Part shown: in pieces, positions 1 through 8,404 of the stretch
Layout of the letters: the number at the start of each line of letters is the position of its first letter
How positions within the stretch are numbered: the first letter of the stretch is position 1
NCBI RefSeq assembly: GCF_003065365.1
Contig: NZ_CP023276.1
Location: forward strand, 248,001-312,000
Reading direction: 5' to 3'
Length of the DNA stretch: 64,000 bases
From: Polynucleobacter difficilis
GTDB lineage: Bacteria; Pseudomonadota; Gammaproteobacteria; Burkholderiales; Burkholderiaceae
Program-made: the position numbers and the translations under genes
Notes under the pieces: model-generated
What the model was told of the DNA's origin: nothing
Database searches by the model: none
The model's input: the letters and a program-made list of their open reading frames with translations, nothing else

Positions 1-12
1 ACTTAAGGGAAC

Positions 13-1149
13 GTGTGCTACTCATTTGAAAAATACGATAATGCTGGAATGATAATTCAGCGCCATGCCCCAGCTTCTGATTTAAAGCAAGTAACTCAAT
101 CGCCAAAAATACTATTGGTGAAGCTCTCCTCTTTAGGCGATGTGCTGCATAACCTGCCCATCGTTTGGGATTTACGCAAGCGCTTACCCGATGCCCAAAT
201 TGATTGGATTGTGGAAGAGGCCTATGTGCATTTACTGGAGCCGCTGAGAACAACGGCCACATTCAAAGGCATTGATCGGATTATTCCGGTGGCCTTTCGG
301 CGCTGGAGAAAAAGTATCTTTTCTATTCGAACCTGGCGCGAGTTTTTTGCCATGCGCAAATTACTCCAGTCGGTGAGCTATGACATCGTAATTGAAACCC
401 AAGGTCTATTGAAGTCTGCTTTAGTCTGCGCGCTAGCTAAAAAATCAAAGAATGCAGTTATTGCCGGTCTGGGCAATGCAACAGAACACTCGGGCTATGA
501 GCCGATGGCGAGAGTGTTTTATAACCAATCGGTGCATGTGCCTCTTAAATGCCATGCGATTGATCGCTCGCGCTGGGTGATGTGCTCAGCCTTTGATTGG
601 CCTTTGTTTGACCGTCGTAGCGAGCCACCTCTTTTTTATCCCCCTAAATTTGTAGAGCATTTAGCGCCCCTTGCATTCGAAGGTTTGAGGAAATTGCCTA
701 ATGGCGTAGCAGTTCCTTATGTGGCGTGCTTCCATTCAACAGCAAGAGCGGCGAAGCGCTGGCCCACTGAGCACTGGGTTGAACTAGGCAAAGCTTTATC
801 GAACCAAGGCTACCAAGTGATTTTTCCGTGGGGCAGCCCTGAGGAAATGAAAATCAGCGCACTCATGGCAAGTCAAGTTCCTGGGGCTATTGTGCCAAGG
901 GCATTTTCGATTGAGGAGGCCTATTCCTTAGTGGCGCATGCTGCGCTGACCATCGGTGTGGATACCGGCTTAACCCACTTGGCTGCGGTACTGGGTAAGC
1001 CTACGATTGAGATTTACTGCGATTCCCCGAGATGGAAGACAGAAGGCTATTGGAGCGGCAATATCATTAATTTGGGGGACTTTAAGAGTATTCCCCAAGC
1101 TAATGCAGTATTACAGGCCGCTGGGGCGCTATTAAAAGAGGGGTGCTAG
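13..1149 (+). CDS. waaC: Lipopolysaccharide heptosyltransferase I (GT9)
   Basis: Adds the first heptose to Kdo of the LPS inner core at the cytoplasmic face of the inner membrane (family knowledge). The protein shows the GT9/GT-B N-terminal strand-loop LLVKLSSLGDVLHNLP starting near residue 34, and the C-terminal nucleotide-sugar loop GVDTGLTHLAA at residues 315-325. At 378 aa it is longer than typical WaaC proteins (about 320-350). The extra residues precede the first strand, so the start is uncertain: GTG at 13 has AAGGGA only 2 nt upstream, and ATG at 49 is an in-frame alternative. Composition resembles the far flank rather than the AT-rich island, which suggests a resident core gene marking the island border. 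WaaF or another GT9 member is the main alternative. Confidence 0.85.
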   Translation: MCYSFEKYDNAGMIIQRHAPASDLKQVTQSPKILLVKLSSLGDVLHNLPIVWDLRKRLPDAQIDWIVEEAYVHLLEPLRTTATFKGIDRIIPVAFRRWRKSIFSIRTWREFFAMRKLLQSVSYDIVIETQGLLKSALVCALAKKSKNAVIAGLGNATEHSGYEPMARVFYNQSVHVPLKCHAIDRSRWVMCSAFDWPLFDRRSEPPLFYPPKFVEHLAPLAFEGLRKLPNGVAVPYVACFHSTARAAKRWPTEHWVELGKALSNQGYQVIFPWGSPEEMKISALMASQVPGAIVPRAFSIEEAYSLVAHAALTIGVDTGLTHLAAVLGKPTIEIYCDSPRWKTEGYWSGNIINLGDFKSIPQANAVLQAAGALLKEGC

Positions 1150-1308
1150 TAAAGAATAGGCGCCTTAGGATTTATAGCATTTAGGTCATATAAATCAGTC
1201 AATTAAGAGCGTCTTGGGGGCTGAATTTAATCCTAGCACTTTTGATTGTTCAGATAAAATAGGCTTTCTTTCTTTATAGAAACCATAAAAGTTTCGATAG
1301 CCTAATTC

Positions 1309-1401
1309 ATGAGCAGCAGCAGATCTTCTTTAGTCACACCAGTCATTCTTTGCGGCGGCTCTGGCATTAGCGGGCTTGATACCCAATTAAGCATTCAATA
1401 A
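1309..1401 (+). pseudogene. Fossil 5' end of manC (mannose-1-phosphate guanylyltransferase)
   Basis: A 30-codon ATG reading frame encodes TPVILCGGSG, which matches the N-terminal nucleotide-binding loop of the intact ManC at 5806 (RPVILCGGSGTRLWPLSR). After GGSG the similarity breaks, and the frame ends with SGLDTQLSIQ and TAA. That tail resembles the later ManC segment LSGNDQNTSLFQ, as if about 17 codons had been deleted. Stops then follow in all the remaining sequence before gmd. It lies directly upstream of the intact gmd, where an intact manC would be expected in a manC-gmd operon. The remnant could hardly fold or act. Confidence 0.6.
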
Positions 1402-1431
1402 GCTGAATGAATAGATCAATAAGAGGAATAA

Positions 1432-2586
1432 ATGACCAGTAATAACTCAACTGCAAAATTCACTGCGCAAAAAGTCGCCCTCATCACCGGCATCACTGGC
1501 CAAGATGGTTCATACCTTGCTGAGTTTTTGTTAGAAAAAAAGTATATTGTTCACGGCATTAAGCGTCGTGCCTCTTCTTTCAATACCGAGCGTATTGATC
1601 ATATCTTTCAGGACCCCCATGTTGGTCATCCTGATTTGATTTTGCATTATGGTGATTTAACCGATACCAGTAACTTGGTGCGCATCATTCAAGAGTGCCA
1701 ACCCGATGAGATTTACAACTTAGGTGCGCAGTCTCACGTAGCAGTCTCTTTTGAGTCTCCCGAGTATACGGCAGACGTGGATGCAATTGGCGCCTTACGT
1801 ATGTTAGAGGCTATTCGTATCCTGGGCCTTGAGAAGAAAACCCGTTTTTATCAAGCATCCACTTCTGAGCTCTATGGTTTAGTGCAAGAGGTCCCGCAAA
1901 AAGAAACCACTCCTTTTTATCCACGCAGTCCTTATGCAGTAGCTAAGCTGTATGCCTACTGGATCACAATCAACTACCGTGAAGCCTACGGCATTTACGC
2001 ATGTAATGGCATTCTCTTTAATCATGAGTCCAAACGTCGTGGTGAAACCTTTGTAACGCGTAAAGTGACTAGAGGTCTAGCCAATATTGCCCAAGGTTTG
2101 GAGAAATGCCTATATATGGGTAATATCGATGCTTTGCGTGACTGGGGTCATGCTAAAGACTATGTGCGTATGCAGTGGCTCATGCTCCAGCAAGAAAAAC
2201 CTGAAGATTTTGTGATTGCTACCGGCATTCAATTTACAGTTCGGGAATTTATTATCCGTAGCGCTCAGCAACTTGGCATCACACTCGAGTTTGAAGGCGC
2301 TGCTGAGAATGAAAAAGCAATTGTGGCTGCTATTGAAGGTGAAAAGGCCCCAGCACTAAAAGTCGGCGATATGATTGTGCAAATCGATCCTCGTTATTAT
2401 CGTCCAACCGAAGTCGAAACTCTCTTGGGTGACCCTGCTAAAGCAAAAGAAAAACTTGGTTGGGTTCCTGAAATCACCCTCGATCAAATAATCGTCGAGA
2501 TGGTGGTTAATGACCTTGATCAAGCAAGCCAGCATGCCCTATTAAAAAACCATGGTTACTCTGTGGCTGTCGGCAAGGAGAGCTAA
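1432..2586 (+). CDS. gmd: GDP-mannose 4,6-dehydratase
   Basis: Converts GDP-D-mannose to GDP-4-keto-6-deoxy-D-mannose, the branch-point precursor of GDP-fucose, GDP-colitose and GDP-perosamine. It is an extended SDR protein of normal length (384 aa) with the NADP loop GITGQDG at residues 20-26. The catalytic set T144/E146 (in STSELYG) and Y168/K172 (in YAVAK) is offset by 12 from the E. coli Gmd numbering. AGAGGA lies about 5-10 nt before the ATG. It is the intact copy of a pair: a nonsense-mutated paralogue lies at 9894-11002. fcl- and colD-like genes follow directly, so the product is probably used locally. Confidence 0.95.
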   Translation: MTSNNSTAKFTAQKVALITGITGQDGSYLAEFLLEKKYIVHGIKRRASSFNTERIDHIFQDPHVGHPDLILHYGDLTDTSNLVRIIQECQPDEIYNLGAQSHVAVSFESPEYTADVDAIGALRMLEAIRILGLEKKTRFYQASTSELYGLVQEVPQKETTPFYPRSPYAVAKLYAYWITINYREAYGIYACNGILFNHESKRRGETFVTRKVTRGLANIAQGLEKCLYMGNIDALRDWGHAKDYVRMQWLMLQQEKPEDFVIATGIQFTVREFIIRSAQQLGITLEFEGAAENEKAIVAAIEGEKAPALKVGDMIVQIDPRYYRPTEVETLLGDPAKAKEKLGWVPEITLDQIIVEMVVNDLDQASQHALLKNHGYSVAVGKES

Positions 2587-2630
2587 ATCATGACTCATAT
2601 CCAGGTAGGTTTGAACGGTTTGATTATGAG

Positions 2631-3563
2631 ATGGGCATAAAGCCTAAAGTTTTGCTAACGGGTGGAAGAGGCATGGTTGGCCGTAACATTCTCGAGCATC
2701 CCCTAGCAGAACAGTTTTCTTTTTTAGCGCCAACTAGATCAGAGTTGGATTTGCGCGATTTTCTCCGGGTGAGAGATTATGTTGCCTTTCACCTCCCAGA
2801 ATATGTAATTCATACCGCAGGTTTAGTTGGGGGTATTCAGGCTAACATGGCAAATCCAGTCAATTTTTTGGTTGAGAATGTGGATTTGGGACGCAATGTG
2901 ATTCTGGCATCGCGTGATGTAGGCGTGAAAAATCTTTTAAATTTATCGAGCTCATGTATGTATCCACGTTATGCCAGCAACCCACTCACTGAGGACTTGA
3001 TTCTCAAGGGTGAGCTTGAGCCTACCAATGAAGGCTATGCTTTAGCGAAGATATTTGCCACCCGTCTATGTGAGTATCTGCATAAAGAAGATAGCTCATT
3101 AAAATATAAAACGCTCGTACCCTGCAATTTATTTGGACGCTTTGATAAGTTTGACCCTAAGCACTCACATTTAATTCCGGCCATTATTCATAAGGTCCAT
3201 CTAGCAAAAGTAATGCAAGAAAAAAAAGTTGAGATATGGGGCGATGGAACTGCACGTCGCGAATTTATGTATGCGGGAGATTTAGCCGATTTTGTGTTGA
3301 AAGCTATTTTGAATTTTGATCAAATTCCCCACCTCATGAATGTTGGCCAGGGTTTTGACTACTGCATTAATGAGTATTATCAGGCGGTTGCTGATGTGGT
3401 AGGCTGGAATGGCCTATTCATACATGACCTTACAAAACCTGTAGGGATGCAGCAAAAATTAGTATCAATTGACCTACAAAGGGCATGGGGTTGGCAGGCT
3501 CCTACCTCTTTGAAAGAGGGCATCACCAAATCCTATAATTTTTATTTAAAGAGTACGCAATGA
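2631..3563 (+). CDS. fcl: GDP-L-fucose synthase / GDP-L-colitose synthase family epimerase-reductase
   Basis: A bifunctional 3,5- (or 5-) epimerase and 4-reductase acting on GDP-4-keto-6-deoxymannose or its 3-deoxy derivative. It is an SDR protein with TGGRGMVG at residues 10-17. The triad residues S107, Y136 and K140 sit at the same numbers as in E. coli GDP-fucose synthase, and length (310 aa) is normal for the family. The ATG at 2631 has only a weak GAG upstream. The gene overlaps the next one by 4 bp, indicating translational coupling. Because that partner is ColD-like, this enzyme may make GDP-colitose (a ColC role) rather than, or as well as, GDP-fucose. Sequence alone does not decide this. 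Confidence 0.88.
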   Translation: MGIKPKVLLTGGRGMVGRNILEHPLAEQFSFLAPTRSELDLRDFLRVRDYVAFHLPEYVIHTAGLVGGIQANMANPVNFLVENVDLGRNVILASRDVGVKNLLNLSSSCMYPRYASNPLTEDLILKGELEPTNEGYALAKIFATRLCEYLHKEDSSLKYKTLVPCNLFGRFDKFDPKHSHLIPAIIHKVHLAKVMQEKKVEIWGDGTARREFMYAGDLADFVLKAILNFDQIPHLMNVGQGFDYCINEYYQAVADVVGWNGLFIHDLTKPVGMQQKLVSIDLQRAWGWQAPTSLKEGITKSYNFYLKSTQ

Positions 3564-4726
3564 ATTTTAAATACCCTTTAGCCACCACCACCTGGGATGA
3601 GGCTGAGTATCAAGCCCTGCAAGATGTAATTTCTAGCGGTATGTTCACAATGGGGCCAAAAGTTGCCCAATTCGAGTGTGATTTCGCTCAATATATTGGC
3701 AGCAAGTATGCGGTGATGGTCAATTCTGGTTCGTCTGCGAATTTGCTAATGATTGCTGCGCTCTTTTATACAAAGAACTCAAGTCTTAAGCTTAATAGAG
3801 GTGATGAGGTGATCGTTCCAGCAGTGTCGTGGAGTACTACTTATTACCCGCTTTATCAGTACGGATTAAAGATCAAGTTTGTGGATATAGATTTAAACAC
3901 TTTAAACTACGATTTAGATCAGCTGCGGCTTGCAGTTTCAGAGAAGACACGTGCAATTATGGCTGTTAATTTGCTGGGAAATCCAAATGATTTTTCAAGC
4001 ATTAAGCATATTATTGGTGATAGAAATATAGTTCTTATTGAGGATAATTGCGAATCTTTAGGCGCTGAATTCGAAGGGAAAATGGCTGGCACGTTTGGTG
4101 TAATGGGTAGCTTCAGCTCATTCTTTTCTCACCACATTTCAACAATGGAAGGTGGCCTAGTTGTCACCGATGACGAAGAGTTTTATCACATTCTTCTATC
4201 GCTTCGCGCTCATGGCTGGACTAGAAATTTACCTAAAGAAAATCATGTGTGTGGGACTAAAAGTGAAGACTCATTTGAAGAGTCATTTCGTTTTGTACTA
4301 CCCGGATACAACGTCCGACCCTTGGAGATGTCTGGCGCCCTAGGAATCGAGCAAGTTAAAAAATTACCGCATTTAATTTCAGAGCGTAGAAATAATGCTG
4401 TTTTATTGCAAAGTACCTTAAGAGATCATCCGGAGATATTGATTCAGTCTGAAGTTGGGCAGAGTAGTTGGTTTGGGTTTAGTTTAGTAATTAAGCCAAA
4501 GTCATCTTGGATAAGAAAGGATTTGATTGGTAGGCTTACTAATTTAGGTTTTGAATGTAGGCCAATTGTCGCTGGGAATTTTGCTAAAAATGAAGTGGTC
4601 AAATTTTTTAACTCAGAAGTTCATGGGCAATTGAAGAATGCTGAGCATGTAGATCAGAATGGTTTATTTATTGGGAACCATCACCATCCAATTTGTGACG
4701 CGATCAAAGCCTTAGAAAATATTTGA
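3560..4726 (+). CDS. colD: ColD-like GDP-4-keto-6-deoxy-D-mannose 3-dehydratase (PLP)
   Basis: A member of the DegT/DnrJ/EryC1/StrS fold. The PLP-anchoring lysine is replaced by histidine: the motif reads FFSHHISTMEGG (residues 188-199), with H191 aligned to the usual Lys. That substitution is the hallmark of ColD, which removes the C3 hydroxyl of GDP-4-keto-6-deoxymannose on the route to colitose, instead of a plain transaminase. The 388 aa length equals E. coli ColD as I recall it. There is no sign of the extra domain of iron-sulfur RfbH-type dehydratases. Position after gmd and fcl fits a gmd-colD-colC pathway. The C-terminus GNHHHPICDAIK also looks family-typical. A perosamine synthase would keep the lysine. 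Confidence 0.85.
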   Translation: MNFKYPLATTTWDEAEYQALQDVISSGMFTMGPKVAQFECDFAQYIGSKYAVMVNSGSSANLLMIAALFYTKNSSLKLNRGDEVIVPAVSWSTTYYPLYQYGLKIKFVDIDLNTLNYDLDQLRLAVSEKTRAIMAVNLLGNPNDFSSIKHIIGDRNIVLIEDNCESLGAEFEGKMAGTFGVMGSFSSFFSHHISTMEGGLVVTDDEEFYHILLSLRAHGWTRNLPKENHVCGTKSEDSFEESFRFVLPGYNVRPLEMSGALGIEQVKKLPHLISERRNNAVLLQSTLRDHPEILIQSEVGQSSWFGFSLVIKPKSSWIRKDLIGRLTNLGFECRPIVAGNFAKNEVVKFFNSEVHGQLKNAEHVDQNGLFIGNHHHPICDAIKALENI

Positions 4727-5066
4727 GAAGTTTGAGGATCTAAATGTGTTGGTTACAGAGAGTTTTTTGCGGACTCCACCAGCCCTCTTGAGCCCTAGTT
4801 AATTTGCCAAGTAAGGCCTTAATAAATTTCGACTAATTTCAGCAGTTTTTACTCCTTAAGAGCGAGTAAGGTGGGTAAAAAGTATCTCAGGCATTCTTAA
4901 TTGCTTGTAATTATTTCAATACAGTATATTTGAGTCCGGCAGCTATTAATCTGGGTGATATGAAAAAACCATCCTCGCTAAATGAAGTTACAAAAGATAT
5001 TAAAGTGCTTATTTAGTTCTGGGATAGTCTGTCTTAGTGCAAACTGTCTTAGTACAAACTAACTTT
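4727..5066. other. 340-bp intergenic region between convergent genes
   Basis: Lies between colD (+) and the reverse-strand methyltransferase. I see no coding potential. It holds a weak inverted repeat around 4850-4870 (TTACTC and GAGTAA flanking about 9 nt) without a T-tract, and a tandem 15-bp duplication near its right end. No convincing terminator, promoter or mobile-element end is visible. Confidence 0.5.
5030..5059. repeat. Tandem 15-bp duplication
   Basis: Two adjacent copies, TGTCTTAGTGCAAAC (5030-5044) and TGTCTTAGTACAAAC (5045-5059), differ at one base. They lie just beyond the stop codon of the reverse-strand methyltransferase. Probably a slippage product; no function is suggested. 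Confidence 0.8.
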
Positions 5067-5699
5067 TTACCTGACTGTTTTTTGCAATATGGTGATGAGG
5101 TGTGGCGCATTAATGTATTGTCTAACCACTCTGAATGAGCCTTTGAACCCATACATTTCAGCATCTCTGTGAACATCATCAAAGTATGCTGCAAATGTCT
5201 CATACGTTATTACGTTCACATGGGTTGGGTCTCTATAAACCTCAGAATAGGGGTAGACCGGTGTGTGTGAAAGAAAATAGCCATTTGGCTTGAGGGTACG
5301 CCAAACCTCGTTCATCAGCTCTACAAATGGAAAGCGACGATGGGGTGCATAGACAATCCTCGGGATATGCTCTAGGAAGTCAAATGCAGTGATGAAGTCA
5401 AATGCGTTGTCTTCAAATGGAATCGGCTCAACTATCAGGTCGGAACACTTAATGCATTTATTGGGATTATCGCGTATATCAATGCCGAATACGCGTTCGG
5501 CCTGAAATGGATTCCTTGGACTTAAGCCGCAACCCAGATCAAGCGTAGCAGTTTCATTGAGAATGTTTTTTTTGGCAATCAACCCCTCTAAGCACTGGTC
5601 GACTGACTTCACTTTAGGTAAATCGATTAAGCGGCCGATTGATTTCCTGCCAACCGTATATATCTTAAAAAAACGAGAAATTTTATAAATTGGACTCAT
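5067..5699 (-). CDS. SAM-dependent class I methyltransferase
   Basis: A 210-aa soluble protein with SAM motif I LDLGCGLSPRNPF (residues 53-65), motif II VFGIDIRD, and the post-motif FDFITAFDFLEHI typical of the Methyltransf_11 group. It probably methylates a sugar or lipid-linked glycan, but nothing shows the substrate. It is the only reverse-strand gene in the whole island. It sits between colD and manC, convergent with colD and divergent from manC, which suggests a separate insertion with its own promoter in the 5700-5805 gap. Confidence 0.7.
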   Translation of the reverse strand: MSPIYKISRFFKIYTVGRKSIGRLIDLPKVKSVDQCLEGLIAKKNILNETATLDLGCGLSPRNPFQAERVFGIDIRDNPNKCIKCSDLIVEPIPFEDNAFDFITAFDFLEHIPRIVYAPHRRFPFVELMNEVWRTLKPNGYFLSHTPVYPYSEVYRDPTHVNVITYETFAAYFDDVHRDAEMYGFKGSFRVVRQYINAPHLITILQKTVR

Positions 5700-5805
5700 T
5701 AGGAATTAATCAAAAAAACCACTCGTTTTAAACGAAAATTGCAAAGTTGGAACAATATTAACCTATAAACTTAAAATAATGCCTTCAGTTCGTTAAAATC
5801 ATGAA

Positions 5806-7323
5806 ATGAACCCATTAATTCGCCCTGTGATTTTGTGTGGTGGCTCAGGCACTCGGCTCTGGCCCTTGTCACGATCAGGATTCCCGAAGCAATTCTTAGC
5901 ACTATCGGGTAATGATCAAAATACCAGTTTGTTTCAGGAGGCCGTAAGGCGCCTTAATCAAATTGGGGATAAATCTAGCAGCGCAACTACTGGCGCATCC
6001 ATTGCACTTGGCGGCACCCTGATTGTTACCAATGAAGACCATCGATTTTTAGTACTGGATCAATTGCGCGAGATGGAGGGTGTCAATGCCACTCTCTTGC
6101 TGGAGCCTGTGGGCCGCAATACCGCCCCGGCGCTCACTTTAGCGGCGCTGTATGCACAAGAAATAAATATTGGCATGGATAACGACCCAATTTTAGTAAT
6201 TACCCCTGCCGATCAAACCATTCAAGATGCAGATGCGTTTCTGAGTGCCTTACAAAGCTGTATCTCGGTTGTTGTAGGTGATGCCAATAACAAAACGATT
6301 GCCATATTAGGCATCGCTCCAACTGCGCCAGAAACTGGCTATGGCTATATAAAGCGTTCCGCAATTAAAGGCAGTTTTGCAGAGTATGCTGTTGAGCAGT
6401 TTGCTGAGAAACCCAATCTCGAGACAGCTAAAGCGTATTTAGACAACGGTAATTACTTTTGGAATAGTGGTATGTTTGTGCTGCGCGCAGGTACTTGGCT
6501 TGCCGCCCTGCAAGAATATCGCGCTGATATTTTGGATGCCACCAAAAAAGCATGGGATCAAAAGACCGAAGATCAAGCAGACGGCAGAGCCTTTGTACGT
6601 CCCAATAAAGAATTATTTAACACCATTTCAGGTGAGTCGATTGACTATGCTGTCATTGAAAAATGCCCTGGCAGCAAGTACCAAACCAAGATGGTAGAAC
6701 TCAATGCAGGTTGGAATGATTTGGGTGCCTGGGATGCGGTTTGGCAAGTGGGTAATAAAGATGCTGACGGTAATGTCACGAGTGGTGATGTGTTACTCAG
6801 TAATTCAAGAAACTCATTAGTGCATGCCAGTAGCCGATTGGTAAGTGCAGTTGGCTTGGATAATGTGATTGTGATTGAAACAGCGGACGCCGTTTTAGTG
6901 GCAGATCGCAGCAAGAGCCAGAATGTGAAACACATCGTGAATCAACTGGAAGCTCAACAGCGTGAAGAAAAGAATCTGCATCGTAAAGTAGCCCGTCCTT
7001 GGGGTTGGTACGACAGTGTCGATGAGGGTGAGCGCTTTAAGGTGAAGCGCATACAGGTTAAGCCAGGAGCAAGCTTGTCCCTACAGATGCACTACCACCG
7101 CGCCGAGCATTGGATTGTGGTGAAGGGTACTGCGGAAATTACGAACGGAGATCAGGTCATTACACTCACTGAAAATCAAAGTACCTACATTCCGCAAGGC
7201 CAAACTCATCGACTAGCAAACCCTGGCAAGACCCCTTTAGAGATTATTGAGGTGCAGTCCGGTAGCTATTTGGGAGAGGATGATATTGTGCGTTTTGAAG
7301 ATAACTATGGAAGAGGTAGTTAA
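5806..7323 (+). CDS. manC: Bifunctional mannose-1-phosphate guanylyltransferase / mannose-6-phosphate isomerase
   Basis: Makes GDP-mannose from mannose-1-P and, through its C-terminal cupin, can also interconvert fructose-6-P and mannose-6-P. The pyrophosphorylase domain begins with VILCGGSGTRLWPLSR (residues 8-23) and FPKQF. The type II PMI domain carries QMHYHRAEHW from residue 427 and PQGQTHRLANPG, ending in LGEDDIVRFEDNYGR. At 505 aa it is longer than many ManC proteins (about 470-480). It supplies GDP-mannose to gmd. No phosphomannomutase (manB/algC) is in the window. Its stop overlaps the next start by one base. A decayed copy of its 5' end lies at 1309-1401. Confidence 0.95.
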   Translation: MNPLIRPVILCGGSGTRLWPLSRSGFPKQFLALSGNDQNTSLFQEAVRRLNQIGDKSSSATTGASIALGGTLIVTNEDHRFLVLDQLREMEGVNATLLLEPVGRNTAPALTLAALYAQEINIGMDNDPILVITPADQTIQDADAFLSALQSCISVVVGDANNKTIAILGIAPTAPETGYGYIKRSAIKGSFAEYAVEQFAEKPNLETAKAYLDNGNYFWNSGMFVLRAGTWLAALQEYRADILDATKKAWDQKTEDQADGRAFVRPNKELFNTISGESIDYAVIEKCPGSKYQTKMVELNAGWNDLGAWDAVWQVGNKDADGNVTSGDVLLSNSRNSLVHASSRLVSAVGLDNVIVIETADAVLVADRSKSQNVKHIVNQLEAQQREEKNLHRKVARPWGWYDSVDEGERFKVKRIQVKPGASLSLQMHYHRAEHWIVVKGTAEITNGDQVITLTENQSTYIPQGQTHRLANPGKTPLEIIEVQSGSYLGEDDIVRFEDNYGRGS

Positions 7324-8300
7324 TGTCTGGCACAACTGCCTCCATCGTTTTATTGACCTATAACCAAGCAGCATTTGTTCAAGAGGCTTTTAAAAGCATC
7401 TTGAATCAAGACATAGACAATATCGAGATTGTTGTCAGTGATGATTGTTCCAGCGATGCCACTTGGGATATTATTTTGGATGTTGCACATTCTTATATTG
7501 GACCTAAGAAGCTCATTCTTTCTCGGAACACGAGAAATCTAGGTATGGTTGGTAACTATGCTGCTGCCGTTGAGCAATCAACAGGCGAGTTAATTTTTAT
7601 GGCGGCGGGTGATGATGTTTCAATGCCAGATCGCTGCTCTAAATCGATTCGGTTCTGGATTGATAATCAAAAGAGATATGATTTAGTCGCCGCAGATGCT
7701 CTAGATATGTCTTTAGCCGGAGAGGTTTTAAGGCGCAAAGATAGCAGCAATCTAGAGGATTGGACTACGGAAAAATGGTTCAGGAGAAGACCATTTTTTT
7801 TTGGTGCAAGCCATATGGTAACCAGGAAATTACTCGAGATTGGGCCATTGGATAGCAACTTACCTTATGAAGATCAATGTTTGGTCTTTAGGGCAATGTT
7901 GATGGGGGGGTGCGTACGTCTACCCATTCCACTGGTTAAACACCGCCGGGGCGGTATCAGCCAAAAATTAGGATTTCAAATTGGCCATAGAAGAGCAGAA
8001 ATTAGCCGCAGTATGGGTTTTGAGATAATAGAGTTAGAACAATTTTTAAGGGATGCCGTATCCCTTAATAGACGGTTTATTGTCGATGATTTAATTAAGC
8101 AGCGAATGGCTTATTGTAATTCGGTGTTGACGCTCTTTAAAAGTCCTAATCCCATCAAAGCATTAATTGTATTTTGGGGCTCCTCAGAGGTTCCGGTGAA
8201 GGATCGATATCGATATTCTCGATACTTTTTATTTTATCCTGTTCTTGCGATAGCGCATGTTTTTAGGGACGGCATTCGTGCCTTAAGAGGGAAGGCATGA
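7323..8300 (+). CDS. Glycosyltransferase family 2
   Basis: A GT-A fold transferase of 325 aa. It begins with SIVLLTYNQAAFVQEAF (residues 7-23), has VVSDDCSSDAT near 37-47, and the metal-binding acidic motif AAGDD with D97/D98. It lacks membrane segments apart from a weakly hydrophobic stretch near the C-terminus and probably adds one O-unit sugar on the cytoplasmic face. It is translationally coupled to manC (TAATG), which suggests a GDP-sugar donor, though this is inference only. A G7 tract lies in the coding region at about 7904-7910. Confidence 0.85.
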   Translation: MSGTTASIVLLTYNQAAFVQEAFKSILNQDIDNIEIVVSDDCSSDATWDIILDVAHSYIGPKKLILSRNTRNLGMVGNYAAAVEQSTGELIFMAAGDDVSMPDRCSKSIRFWIDNQKRYDLVAADALDMSLAGEVLRRKDSSNLEDWTTEKWFRRRPFFFGASHMVTRKLLEIGPLDSNLPYEDQCLVFRAMLMGGCVRLPIPLVKHRRGGISQKLGFQIGHRRAEISRSMGFEIIELEQFLRDAVSLNRRFIVDDLIKQRMAYCNSVLTLFKSPNPIKALIVFWGSSEVPVKDRYRYSRYFLFYPVLAIAHVFRDGIRALRGKA

Positions 8301-8404
8301 TTCTACTCAAGAAGCTATTTTGTAACATAAATTGCCACCCCTTTTTGGCGGATAAAAAGAAATGCCTTCTTCATCCAGCAATGAACTTTTATTAATTTTT
8401 ATCA

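Noticed and set aside
1150..1431. JUMPstart/ops element at the start of the O-antigen island
   Set aside because: No GGCGGTAGC-type ops sequence or long JUMPstart match was found here or elsewhere.
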